Under the pieces are notes generated by a model. That model was not told the origin of the DNA and did no database searches. It saw only the letters and a list, made by a program, of their open reading frames with translations. From Meandrina meandrites (lineage: Eukaryota > Cnidaria > Anthozoa > Scleractinia > Meandrinidae): a stretch of 64,000 bases of DNA. Each line of letters starts with the position of its first letter. The stretch's first letter is position 1. The stretch spans positions 22,709,862 through 22,773,861 of the forward strand of contig OY855910.1 of NCBI GenBank assembly GCA_963693305.1. Reading direction: 5' to 3'. The translations under genes and the position numbers were made by a program. Below, piece after piece: positions 54,100 through 64,000 of this stretch.

Positions 54100-55995
54100 A
54101 TGATCCTCAAAGAGATGTCAGCTAAGATAGATCAGCAGAGAGAATCAAGAATAAACATGCTGTTCAACACTGCATTCTATGTTGCAAGTGAAGGACTTGC
54201 CTTCAGGAAGTTTTCAGGATTGTTGGACTTGCAGGAGAAGAATGGTTTACATATTATTGGTACACAATATCGTAATGAAGTGCAAAAGAGTTTGTTTCCA
54301 GCATGGCATCAGTGGAGAGGGAAAGAATATCAGATGAAGTCCATAATGCCTGATTCGTGTGTGTGCTTGAGGATGGTTCTACTAGCAAGAGCGTAACTGA
54401 GCAAGAGACAGTATATGTACGATATGTAGGGCCAAAGGGCAGGCCTACCACACAGTTAGCTGGCATTGTTGCCTAAGAGTCACCAGATGCAGTTGGTGTC
54501 ACTTCCGCAATTGAAAAAGGGCTGCAAGCTGTTGACATTGACAAGGCACTATTAAAACAGAAACTTACAGGCTGTAACTTCGATGGTGCCAATGTTATGA
54601 TGGGCAAGAAGGGAGGAGTGATGCAACATCTCCAAAAAATTGGTCAACCTATAATTGTCATGCAGTGTGTTGCCAATAGGCTAGAGCTGGTTGTTCTTGG
54701 CACGGTAAAAACATGTTCATACCTGAGCAGGTTTGAAAACACTGTGAAGTCAATCTTTAAATTTTATATCTACTCTCTCAAGCGACACAGAATAGAAAAT
54801 CAAATCACGAACATCTTTGAGGAAGAAACCATCTACTGCAGTGGTATACAAGCCACAAGGTGGTTAGCCAGCAGGCAAAGAGCAAAATGTTCATTCAAGA
54901 AGAAATTTCCTACCACTGTCATCCATCTGCGGCACAAAGTAGGCTTCTTGGATGAGCAAGGGCAGCGAGCCAAAGGTATTCTGAGAGACCTACTGTCAGA
55001 GAAATTTGTAAAGTATCTATACTTTATGATGGACATGACAAAGGTACTCTCAACCCTGAGCAAGACCTTCCAGGGTGATGAACTGTACATCACGGATGTG
55101 GTTACTAGCCTCGAGACTATGCTGACACTTTTGAAGGAACTCAGACTGGAGAAAGGACCACACTACTCTGGGGAAACCGTTATTCAGTAAAAGAAAGTTG
55201 ACTCTAAAACAGAGAGAGAAACAGAAAAAAATTCTACCATTTACAACAAAATTCCACTCGGCTCTGCCTAATATCAAAAACATCCTTATGAACAAGTGGC
55301 ATTTAATTCAAAACCAGCCAAAATTGAGAGAAATATTTCAAGGAACATCCCACAATCTCATACAAAAGGGGCCGATCCCTAAAAGATATACTCGTTAAAG
55401 TTAAACTTTGATACAGTCACGTTTCCCCCATAATGAGAATATTGAGTCGTGTTTGGCCTGTCTACACATTTTAAGCTACCAAGAAGTCAACCTCACCAGA
55501 GCAGGAACCTCCCTTGATAGCCAGTTTAACAGCTTCCTCAAACCTTGGCACCAGGTTTGGCAATCTTCAGGAGGAACCATTGAGCTACTTGAGAGTCTTT
55601 GAACCAAGAGCAATGCCACAACAGTGTTCAAATCTGGCGTTACATGGTAACATTGAAATCAAGTCACTGGTAAAGCATTTTGCAAATTACCTTACAGAAG
55701 AGAAGACAAGCATTATTGCTCAGTGGCCTGCTTTGCGTACAAGGTTAGATGATGTCAAGGGCAGTCTTATTCTACTGGGCTTGATGCTTTCCTTGTCTCC
55801 CTTAACTGCAAAGTGTGAACAAGATTTCTCTACAATGAAACACTTTAAGAGCAATCTGTGAACAACTGTGTCTCAGAACACCCTGTCAGCCTTAATGAGA
55901 ATGTGCTGCTTAGACTGCAAAGTGAAGGACTACAATGTGAAGCCTGCTATCAGTAATTGGTTTTCTGGAGCAAAGACGAAGAGGCACATTTTGTA
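54100..55995 (+). pseudogene. hAT transposase-like gene (ZNF862-type), decayed
   Basis: Pieces in order: MLFNTAFYVASEGLAF; a frameshift near 54350; ETVYVRYVGPKGRPTTQ and AIEKGLQAVDIDKALL; then the clean frame 54597-55190 with MMGKKGGVMQHLQ, CVANRLELVVLGTVKTC and EETIYCSGIQATRWLASRQ. After a decayed stretch the dimerisation region follows: ALRTRLDDVKGSLILL and GLMLSLSPLTAKCEQDFSTM (hATC motif, 55770-55830), with NTLSALMRM after a stop. Earlier, CNFDGANVMMGKKGG carries the catalytic-type Asp. This is the RNase H-like fold plus hATC order of the ZNF862/KIAA-type hAT relatives, which are abundant and multi-copy in corals. Several stops and frameshifts make it non-functional. Confidence 0.85.
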
Positions 55996-56321
55996 GATCA
56001 CTCATAATGGCTTTCATTACAAAGATTCTAAAACAAAACGTCAGATTTGACGATACTAGAGCCCCAGTATCAAGTTTAGAATAGTTTACAAAATTTTGAA
56101 TAATCTTTAGGGTTCAACTGTTACACAAACACAGTCACAATGGCTTTTCAGCAATGACAATGACAATGGCTTTGCAGCACATGGAAGTATATTATCAGCT
56201 GTGTTATGGCCTTTGAGCTTTGGAATTTTCGTTTGTTTTCAAACTTCTTTGTGCATCAAGTTCCAAGGGTATATGTTTTGGTTTTGATGATTGCAAGATT
56301 AGAGTTTATGTTTGTAGCGGA
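55996..56321. other. unassigned stretch
   Basis: Includes a direct repeat of ATGGCTTT(G/T)CAGCA words at 56140-56180. No gene is seen. Confidence 0.35.
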
Positions 56322-58602
56322 GCTCCAGTGCGCGAAGCGCGCCAGCGGAGCACCATGGGTAAGAAAATTTGGTAAACCATCAAGCCCAGAAAATTTGGTA
56401 ATCACGTGACCGTACGAGCGTCCGTCCGTCCGTCCGTCCGTACAGACTCTGGGGGAGGGGGAGGGGAGTCACAGGACAATTACCGCCTTGGTTACTGTTA
56501 AATCTTTGATATTGAACTTCCATGTCATGGTCAATTGACAGCTGTCAAAACAAGGTATCCGCTGACCAGTATCACATGACCATATCGCGGGCTCAGGCGT
56601 AGAGCTAATCGAGGTGACGTCTTTTTTGGAAGTTGACCGCTGACCAGGTAATGGTTTTCCAGTTGATCGCGGGCTCAAGTACTCAGTTTTTTACTTAGCC
56701 TGATAAATTTTATCATCGCGTAAATTCAGATTTAAATAAAGGGCAAGGTAAATAACCGACAAGCTCTGCTTTTAGGCTTGGCTAAATCTATTTTAGAAAT
56801 AATTAGTTTAGTTTTTTCGCATGTTAAATGAATGATCTGGACATTTCATTTCAACTTAAACGAAGCAATTGTACGAAAAGGTGGCAAATCTTTGGTACGC
56901 TGTTCACCTTTAAAGCTGAATGAAAGACACGAAGAAAGCTGCTGGCAAACATCGATTTTCGTGAATATTTCTCGCTTTATTTACTCATCTACATCATGGA
57001 AACTTATGCCAAATGATTTAGGACAACCTCTTAACGGGAAGATCCGAAATAATTGCCGATTTGAACGTGATATACTGGATAACAAGTCAAAAAGAGCGCG
57101 ATGTGCAGGGTTCGACCTACGGCTGAGCAAGGCTGAATATCACTGAATTGAGCTCAAACAAAAGTGAATTCAGAGCCGATCAAGTTCATTGAAGTAAAGG
57201 ATAAAAGACTGTTAAAGGCTACACCGATGGAAAGAGAGAAATTGATGTTCGGTGATAATTCATATAATGTATATGTCGGTTGTGTTGGACTAAGCTTGCA
57301 ACGAATTTGCCGTGTTCGTCTCCGATATTATTGGGCTGGTTTGAAAGCTTATCCCTGCAGAATTTATAAGCCGTCTTCAATAATGAGGTAACAAACGTAA
57401 ATGTATGCACTAAGTATAAGCCTAATTTTATATTGAGAGAATTATACTTCATTTATGAATGAATTTGAAGTTGTGTCGGTTTTCAGATCTTCAGGATCTT
57501 CACGTAAATATTTATCAAGCCTGTTCATGTTTGTACATTTTACACATTTGTTTAGTAAATATTTTGTTTAGACTAATTATTTTCAGTTTTAGTTATTGGA
57601 GTTAACTGTGATGTTCATTATTGGATTTTGAAAACAAATTATTTAGCTTCACGGATCAAAATCGCAATTTCGGCTCGCTTGCATTTGTTTTCTTTCTCTT
57701 TATAATATCACTGCTTGTTAGTGAGTGTGTTGAATTTGCCGGTTTCGTTGCGAGTTACCTGTGCTAGGCTGAGTGGGTTCAGACTTAACCTACCGCATAT
57801 TTACTTACCAGAAATGAAGAAAATTCATTCAGTTCTCTACATAAAATTCTCTTAGGTATTTAGCAACGCGTACGATAAAACAGAATTAGTAAATCATGCA
57901 ACCAAACCGCAACAAAAAGAAGACGGTTCAAAACAGTCAAAACATCATTGTAAGCTTATTCTAAGTTAGCGTGCACCACTTTCCAAATCACAAACTGCCA
58001 CAATTCTTACACAAACACTGCTTTAAAATGACCTACATAACCGGCACCATCAATTTGCAGTGTTTGTTTTGCCGCCGTGATTTTGTCAGTTTGCCGTGGC
58101 GTGAGTTCATTTAGTTTACTGTGTTTAGCAGCGAGTTCACTTTGTTTTTCTGTACGTACTTTGTTTTTGCCTTGAGTTGATTTTCTTCCCCTAACAGTTT
58201 TTTAGTAATCAAAACAAGGTCAAGGTTCTTTTTACCTTGAATAACTCATAGAGATCTTAGAGGTGTATTACGAATTAGTGTACAGTAAACGTTGTAAAAA
58301 GTTTTACTAAGATTTGTTTTGCGCCTACGTGCGTACGTGAGAAACCCAATAAAGTGCACTCGTCAATTTCAATTTTAGAACCTGTCACTAAAGGCAGGAA
58401 AATTAAGACGGGTTAATCACGAAATGTATTGACGTCGCTTTCGTCAACAAAATCATGAGAGGTTTTTTGTACCTACATGGGCCACCGTATAAGCCTAGAA
58501 ATATAGTGTGGTTTCTTATTTGGTAACACTGTAATTTACTCGAGCAAAAAAAAAAAAGATAAATGGGAGCTCCGCTTTTAGGCCTGCCTAAATCTATATA
58601 TT
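56322..58602 (+). mobile_element. 2.3-kb non-autonomous dispersed element, full copy
   Basis: It begins AGCGGAGCTCCAGTGCGCG and ends GGGAGCTCCGCTTTTAGGCC plus TGCCTAAATCTATATATT, so the ends share an inverted GCGGAGCTCC. A (CGTC)n tract at 56418-56441 follows the GGTAATCACGTGACCGTACG block, and an internal CTCTGCTTTTAGGCTTGGCT (56766-56790) echoes the 3' end. The 3' half (57400-58602) has a sister at 7140-8342. The ORFs inside (56832-57146, 57164-57391) have no domains. I know this sequence type as a frequent coral repeat, but not its class. Confidence 0.8.
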
Positions 58603-58712
58603 AGAACTTATAAATCCCCATTTCGTTTTGGAAAACTTTCCTTTAAAATGTGCTACATATAAGTTTCTTACCAAATTTTAATGTCACATTCTTTTGATAT
58701 TTTCATTTCTAG

Positions 58713-58960
58713 GCTATGGAGGCAAAAGAAGGAAAAATACTTTACCAGCGATCAGAAAAAAGTAGAGGCCTCCAATACATACCAATTATTGGGGATGGCG
58801 ACAGTACAGTGCTGTCTGCAAGGATCGGCCATATTGCCCAGCAGAGTTTATCCGCAAAGAAGAGTGCATCGCACACAACACCAAATGAACGGAAACTGGA
58901 AACCAACTCAATTTGTGAGCCTCAGTACTTTTGGAAATCAAATGCTCTACTTGCACAACA
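58713..58960 (+). pseudogene. MULE-type transposase fragment
   Basis: The frame from 58716 gives YIPIIGDGDSTV; after a +1 shift it reads YSAVCKDRPYCPAEFIRKEE CIAHNTK. A GDGDSSV-type motif followed about 20 residues later by a KxECxxH segment is the catalytic-Asp and following region of Mutator-like (MULE-type) domain proteins in cnidarians. Only one exon-sized piece is left. It sits directly downstream of the dispersed element. Confidence 0.5.
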
Positions 58961-59204
58961 TTAATTTTTCAATTCCAAATAAATATATCTACATAATCTT
59001 CATCTCTTAGGCACACGGGAAATACATACTTTACTGGGGTTTTTGATAAATGCGGAGTAATAAAGCAGCTTCAACGGAAGATGGTCATTTGGGGTACGCT
59101 AATACCTTAAAGGAAAAACATTGCTCTCTGCAGATAACACCTCGATAGACCTTTCCCATATTCCAGAGAAAAGTGGCGCCTAGTTGAGATCTGGGCGGAC
59201 GAAA

Positions 59205-59580
59205 ATGTGGCCTTTCACGGGAAAACATACCCTGAGGACTTTCAGTTTTCGAACGGAATTCCATTTGCAACCTGTTGGGAAGCCGTTTGAAAAAATTTGC
59301 ATCTGTTCCAACAGCTTATTCACCCATTCGGTAGAGACATCCAGCCATTTGAACGCTTTGGTCACCAGTGTGATAAAAACATCCATCCATTCGAACAACT
59401 TTGTCACCTGTTTGGTAAAAACATCCATCCGTTAGAACAACTTGGTCACTCATTTGAAAAAAAACATCCATCTGTTTCAACAACTTGGTCACTCGTTTTT
59501 TGGTAAATAAAACACCCAACCGTGCAAGCGACTTGACGACTTGAGTAATCTGTCGAACGACCTGGATCATCCTTTCAGAA
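59205..59580. mobile_element. element family A, partial copy (one end)
   Basis: It starts ATGTGGCCTTTCACGGGAAA and continues TTTCGAACGGAATTCCATT, matching the left terminus of the 17189-19242 element with about 20% changes. It is followed by 40-48-bp units of CATCCATTCGAACAACTTTG. The opposite terminus is not found downstream, so it is truncated. Confidence 0.75.
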
Positions 59581-61800
59581 AAAAAATAAGTATCTAGGCG
59601 TTACGAGCAGCAGAATTCGAATGGCTGCTCCTTTCAAAAGCCACTTTAATTCACCCTCAGTTGGTGAATCTGCACAGATGCCAGTGTGTAAACAATTGTC
59701 ACGAATGATCGTGTTTCACGAATTAGTTGTACGTAAGGTTCTCCTGGATACTTTGAATAACAAACAAACTGTTCCAAACTGTTCCTGACTAAAGTGCACA
59801 GAGAGGTATTCTCCATTATTATAAAATAACCGGCAAAATAGGCCTGTATTACAGACAAATAAGCTGAAGAATAATACTTCTATTGAACATGCTCATAATC
59901 TAGAGCTATGTGCAACTGAACACATATAGGTGATATAGACATCTAGTCAGCCTATAACAGTAACAGACTGAATGCTCTATTGGTCAAATGACGTTCTATG
60001 ATTTCAGTAGCTTCTACAGAAGTGATTCGATACTTTTAAGCAGTAGTAGTTCAAAGTAGCCACCACGAACCCACAAGTATTTGCTGGCTAAATCACCACT
60101 GCCAATTACACAGTATACTATATGTGCCAACCTTTCAGCTAACCAGGTAGGTTTCCCTTCTAACTCTTACTGCAAATATAAATATTGTTGTAGATGCAAT
60201 AAGAGCTAGACACAGCTGGCACTTGAAAAGCACTACATGGGACCACTGTCATTTTAGGCTGTGCTCTAATACATAAGAATTTCAACAAAGTGAGTCACTT
60301 ACAGATAGTTATGGGAACTAACAAAGACCACAGCGTCTGTACATGCTGCAAAATGTAGCTATATACTAGTGGTACCTATCGGTAGAAGTGCCAACGAGTA
60401 CAACAAGAGAGAAGGGTTGTGAGGATAATAAATTTATTGTAAATGTTTGACTAAAAGTACACTTTATGATGTGGGTGTGATCAATGTACATTGCATGTAT
60501 TCGTTGCGGAATGTTTGTGGAATAAACTGATGCGATTTGGTGAAGGCCTAATGAAGGAGTTCTAAAATGATACTAAAGTAGTGAGAAACCTTGTGAAATC
60601 CATGTAATTTGAGGGTTGGAAGCCATTGCAGTTCTATGCCGCTATTTTGGAAAGGTGTCAGCTGTTTTCAAGTCCAATAGACCTTAAATCAAAGTGGCTG
60701 TGAGCCACTGAAACTCGGAAAATATATAGCCTTTGTTTACTTCATATATAGTAACACAAATAAAGGCTGCATTTTACCCAACCCCCTACCCGCTTCACAA
60801 GACTAATTGATTACTAAATTTAATATTAAAGACTCTCTGTCAACTGCGAGTGTTTGTTATTGTTTTGATTCTGGCAATGAAGAAAATCGTTCGAAAATCA
60901 AAAAGATTTAGGGCATTCGCGGCCAAAAATAAAATATACCGGTAGAAACAGGTATAAAATGTTTACTTTCGAGGTCATCCAGCTAAGAAATACTTTATTT
61001 TGAAATTATGACCTCGCGTCGTGGGGCGCGAGCTACAATTACAATTACAAGCTCCTGTCGCCATACGCGTCATTGGTCGTCATTTGAAACAACTCCATAA
61101 AATAAATTTCCTTTTTATTTGCTTTTAGAAGCACATATACAGAGTATATATATACAGTACTTAGTGCTCTTAAAATACAAGATGTAGAACTAGAGCAATG
61201 AACATTTCGTGGCGATTTCCATACCGCGGTTTGGAATTCCTGCGGAGATTGTTTCGATAAGCGGTCACGTACAGATTCTAAATGCTTTCAGTTCGATCTT
61301 TTTTCAGTCCGAAAGAACGCACTTTTCATCGAAATAAAAATTTCAAATAATCTCAATAAAGCTTACTTGGTACTGGAAGAATCTACTGGCAATGCGAAGG
61401 GAAGTAATTCTGCAGCGATTCAGTGTCACTCAGCTCAATACTGCAACAAACGTGAGCAGTTTTCACTTTGCCTGTATCCGAGGTCATCTTCTTTGTTTCT
61501 CCATTGATTCTGGGCAGATTTTCTTGAATAAATCTTTTCGGAAGAGCCTCTGGTTACAGTCTAGGCCTTACGCAGGCGATTCTTGGCACCCGCCATGCAT
61601 GGCTAAAAGCAGGCCGTTGTTTAGCTTCTCACACATGTGAGTTTGCGGATCACGTATCGACGCCATGAATCATGCATCGTGCACGTGCTGAACAAATAAG
61701 TAGCGCGCTGATTGGCCACAACTATGACAAATTGTGCACGTGCTGAACAGTTTCTGCTCAACAGATTGGCTAAAAACATCAGACATTGTGTCGTCACGAT
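59581..61800. other. unassigned AT-rich stretch
   Basis: No recognised genes. The ORF 61392-61640 (CIRGHLLCFSIDSGQIF) lacks a domain. A direct repeat of GTGCACGTGCTGAACA (61680-61695 and 61735-61750) flanks a CTGATTGGCC CCAAT-type motif, so 61660-61790 may be a promoter or bidirectional regulatory region. Confidence 0.35.
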
Positions 61801-61835
61801 CTACCTTACATTACATTACATTACTTACATTTCTA
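61801..61835. repeat. (TTACA)n microsatellite
   Basis: About five TTACA units, slightly interrupted. Confidence 0.85.
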
Positions 61836-61905
61836 CATTTTGAAGCGTTTGTGAGATTTTTTCCGCACATACAAATCTTCTCACGGCTCTATAATCTGCC
61901 GCCTC

Positions 61906-61937
61906 GTCAGGCCTTCTGGTCTTCCAGAAGGCCTGAC
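61906..61937. repeat. perfect 14-bp hairpin
   Basis: GTCAGGCCTTCTGG, loop TCTT, then CCAGAAGGCCTGAC. It is GC-rich in an AT-rich region. No U-run follows and no processing-signal match is recognised. Confidence 0.85.
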
Positions 61938-62867
61938 TCGTTGGCAATCAGTTACTTTGTTCAGTTTTGTGAAAATAACCAATTAAATGGATAATGATGT
62001 CTGGTGGGCATGTGACTTAAATACTTGCTGTCGGCTGACAACTTTATTATCTTGTAAAGCAATCAGTTTGCTTAGTGTTGCAAAGTTCATGTATTTTGTA
62101 AAAGGTTTTTTGCATAACTCGCACTAACCCTACATGTAAGGACCCACTATTTGTTACAGTTTTGTTATTGGCAAATTCTTGTGGCCAGGGCTTACACAAA
62201 TCTGGGGCTGGTGACAGTGATAAATGTCAAGGCACACCTCCCTTGGATGCCAAGCAACTTAGTGCCTGTAAAGGTGAGTCTTGAAAAAATAGTCTTTGAA
62301 TACAGTACAGCGTAACAAATGACAAGAAGTAACTGTCAAAGTTAGTAAAAGTACTTCGACAACTTTTTATCTGAATTTCAAACTAAATGTTATTTACTTG
62401 TTTCACCTGCACCTGGCCCTTTGTAAGGTCCTCCGCTCAACTTGACTAACGATTTCAGTGCCTGTACAGGGGTGTTTCACCAAGCATGTATCATATTGAA
62501 TTGCATCAAGGAATAATTCATTAACAACTCCCTTCTGTTTTCTTCTCAACAGAATAAATTATGAAGATTCCAGCCCAAAAAGAGTGAACGAGTGCATCAC
62601 GGCCCAAGTAACATATACAACAGCAAAGCAAAAAATAGTACCCAGTGGGTACATGAGTCTAATGCGTCATGGATTGTTAGTGCAGTTGAAATATGTTGAA
62701 GTAGTTTCGGTATTTCCGGCATAGAGCAAGAGGTGTAGCAGAGGTTTGGTAGGAAGAGTGGTTCAGAAGAAGTCGATAATATTTGTTCTCTTAAGTATAT
62801 ATATTTATATATATTTATTCATGTTAAAAGATTAGTGCGTTGTAGACCATAGGAAGATCATACAGAT
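61938..62867. other. unassigned stretch
   Basis: Nothing recognised apart from an ATATATAT-rich tract at 62797-62816. Confidence 0.4.
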
Positions 62868-63072
62868 TTAGAGGGGGGGGGATCCTGAAAAATTTGTTTG
62901 CAAAAGCAAAAAAAGCCCAGCTAAATTTTTTGCAGGCATGAAAAAAAATTGTCTGCAGGAAGATGACACCGGAAAAAATGTTTTCACAGACAACGATACA
63001 GAAAAAAAATTGTTTGTCTTGAAAAAATTTTCATCCCCCTGCTTCCAAAAAAATAATGGTCCGCCCCATAGA
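62868..63072 (-). repeat. dispersed repeat with a homopurine/homopyrimidine edge
   Basis: It begins with a G run (62872-62880) and ends CCCCCTGCTTCC...ATGGTCCGCCCC; the interior is made of GAAAAAATTT-type words in both orientations. I recall the reverse complement (GGGGCGGACCATTATTTTTT) as a frequent cnidarian repeat edge. Only one copy is in the window. Confidence 0.5.
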
Positions 63073-64000
63073 TAGACAAGATACAGCCGCTTATTTAGTA
63101 TTCTAAATATCCTAAATCACATCAAAATAAGCCAAAATATATTTTTTCAATTCCTTTGCAATTTATGCAATACTGCTCAACAAACATTTCAATTACCTTT
63201 AACGTTTCGACACAGGGGAGCAAAGAAAACATTGCGCGCAGAATGTAATTTAATTAAGCGAAATATTTTCACGTCTATTAAACACTACAAGCAGTTGAAT
63301 GAGAGTTTCGTTTTCATGACTGAGAACAGCTTCCAAATAGTCAATACATGGAAATAACTATCAGATCGGAATTCAATAACTATTAAAACGAGTTTTCATT
63401 CTGTCTTAAGTACTTTTTTGCAAGTTTCAATATTTATGCAAATTTCGCGCGAAATGTAATTTGATTACACTGTCTTGTTTTCAAGCTCTAGATTGAATCT
63501 TGAATGGTGAAAAAAACTCTTTTTAACGAAAGCTACATTCTGTGAATGAAATCCTGCATCAGTTGAATTGGACAATCAATTGCTGACTACAATTTTATTT
63601 AATTTTCCATTTTTTTTCAGTTATTTCTTTTTATGAACACAAATGTCACTTCCGGATTTTTTCGTCAAAAGATGTCGATTTCACGTTGCGTTTCCCACGG
63701 ATTACAAAAAAAAAACATGCAGCTGGAAAGAGAACATTTTCAGTGGCTTCACACTTGAAAACGAGGATTCATATTATTTTGCACTGTAAAACATTTATTC
63801 CAATTACATACATGACTATGGTGGCCCATGTGTGCCATAATAAAAAGCCGTAGAATGGCTCGATTTGTTTATATTTTATTTCTATTTTTATTTTAGTTTT
63901 TTATTTCATCGATTAATTATTTTTTCTTTTTATTTATTTTTTATTTTTTAAATTTAAATTTCGTTCTAATAAAATTATTTTTATAATTTTTTTTAATTTA
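63073..64000. other. AT-rich end of the window
   Basis: Becomes very AT-rich after 63860, with TTTTATTT-type low complexity to the end. No feature is recognised. Confidence 0.5.

Noticed and set aside
59184..59570. ORFs on both strands of up to 84 codons
   Set aside because: The same effect as at 17 kb: tandem units of a family-A element open on both strands.

Overview
The window looks like nuclear DNA of a cnidarian, most probably an anthozoan such as a stony coral. This is an inference from four things seen in the sequence: AT-rich intron-bearing DNA with GT/AG-type exon edges, an almost continuous carpet of transposon relics, a tRNA-derived SINE with a long conserved body, and gene families that I know mainly from coral and sea-anemone genomes (DUF6589-type proteins, DUF3504 proteins, ZNF862-like hAT proteins). 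No bacterial operons, rRNA genes, functional tRNA genes or CRISPR arrays were seen. I could not run any database search. All family names rest on recognised motifs and remembered family patterns.

Layout. 0-9 kb: a TTACATTTATGG array, a small TTAA-flanked MITE inside a dispersed repeat, a broken MADF/Myb-like gene, then the best candidate for an ordinary host gene (exon 4148-4657 with a clean 5' splice site, probably continued at 5152-5586), followed by inverted-repeat clusters and a long dispersed repeat (7.1-8.3 kb) whose sister copy lies at 57.4-58.6 kb. 9-17 kb: small exon-like pieces, a CATGTGAAA-rich cluster, a PIF/Harbinger-type MITE and a DUF6589-type fragment. 16.6-19.9 kb: a Crypton-derived DUF3504 pseudogene cut in two by a 2.05-kb terminal-inverted-repeat element whose two sides rejoin in frame. 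20-25 kb: a full-length SINE, a gag/integrase LTR-retrotransposon relic and a TTAA-flanked element.

25.4-33.7 kb: two opposed satellite arms with a perfect 26-bp inverted match bound an 8.25-kb block. The block has exon-like pieces beside the arms, a MITE and a Ty3/gypsy remnant nested inside, and sequence kinship to the 2.05-kb element at 17-19 kb. 34-44 kb: two copies of a DUF6589-type gene, each shredded by different later insertions (a LINE end, a SINE piece, a gypsy integrase end, and a GC-richer inverted-repeat element). 44-46 kb: a second LINE end, a BEL/Pao-like Gag end and a second CATGTGAAA-rich cluster.

46-50 kb: mostly unassigned DNA, then a 2-kb element with 120-bp inverted ends holding a palindromic MITE. 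50-56 kb: minisatellites, a short secretory-type ORF, a decayed Ty3/gypsy pol and a decayed hAT transposase-like gene. 56-59.6 kb: the full 2.3-kb dispersed element, a MULE-like fragment and a partial relative of the 17-kb element. 60-64 kb: largely unassigned AT-rich DNA.

The genes do not form a pathway. The region is a transposon graveyard with nested insertions whose relative ages can be partly read: DUF3504 gene before the 2.05-kb element, DUF6589 duplication before the LINE, SINE and gypsy pieces, and the large arm-bounded block before its internal MITE.
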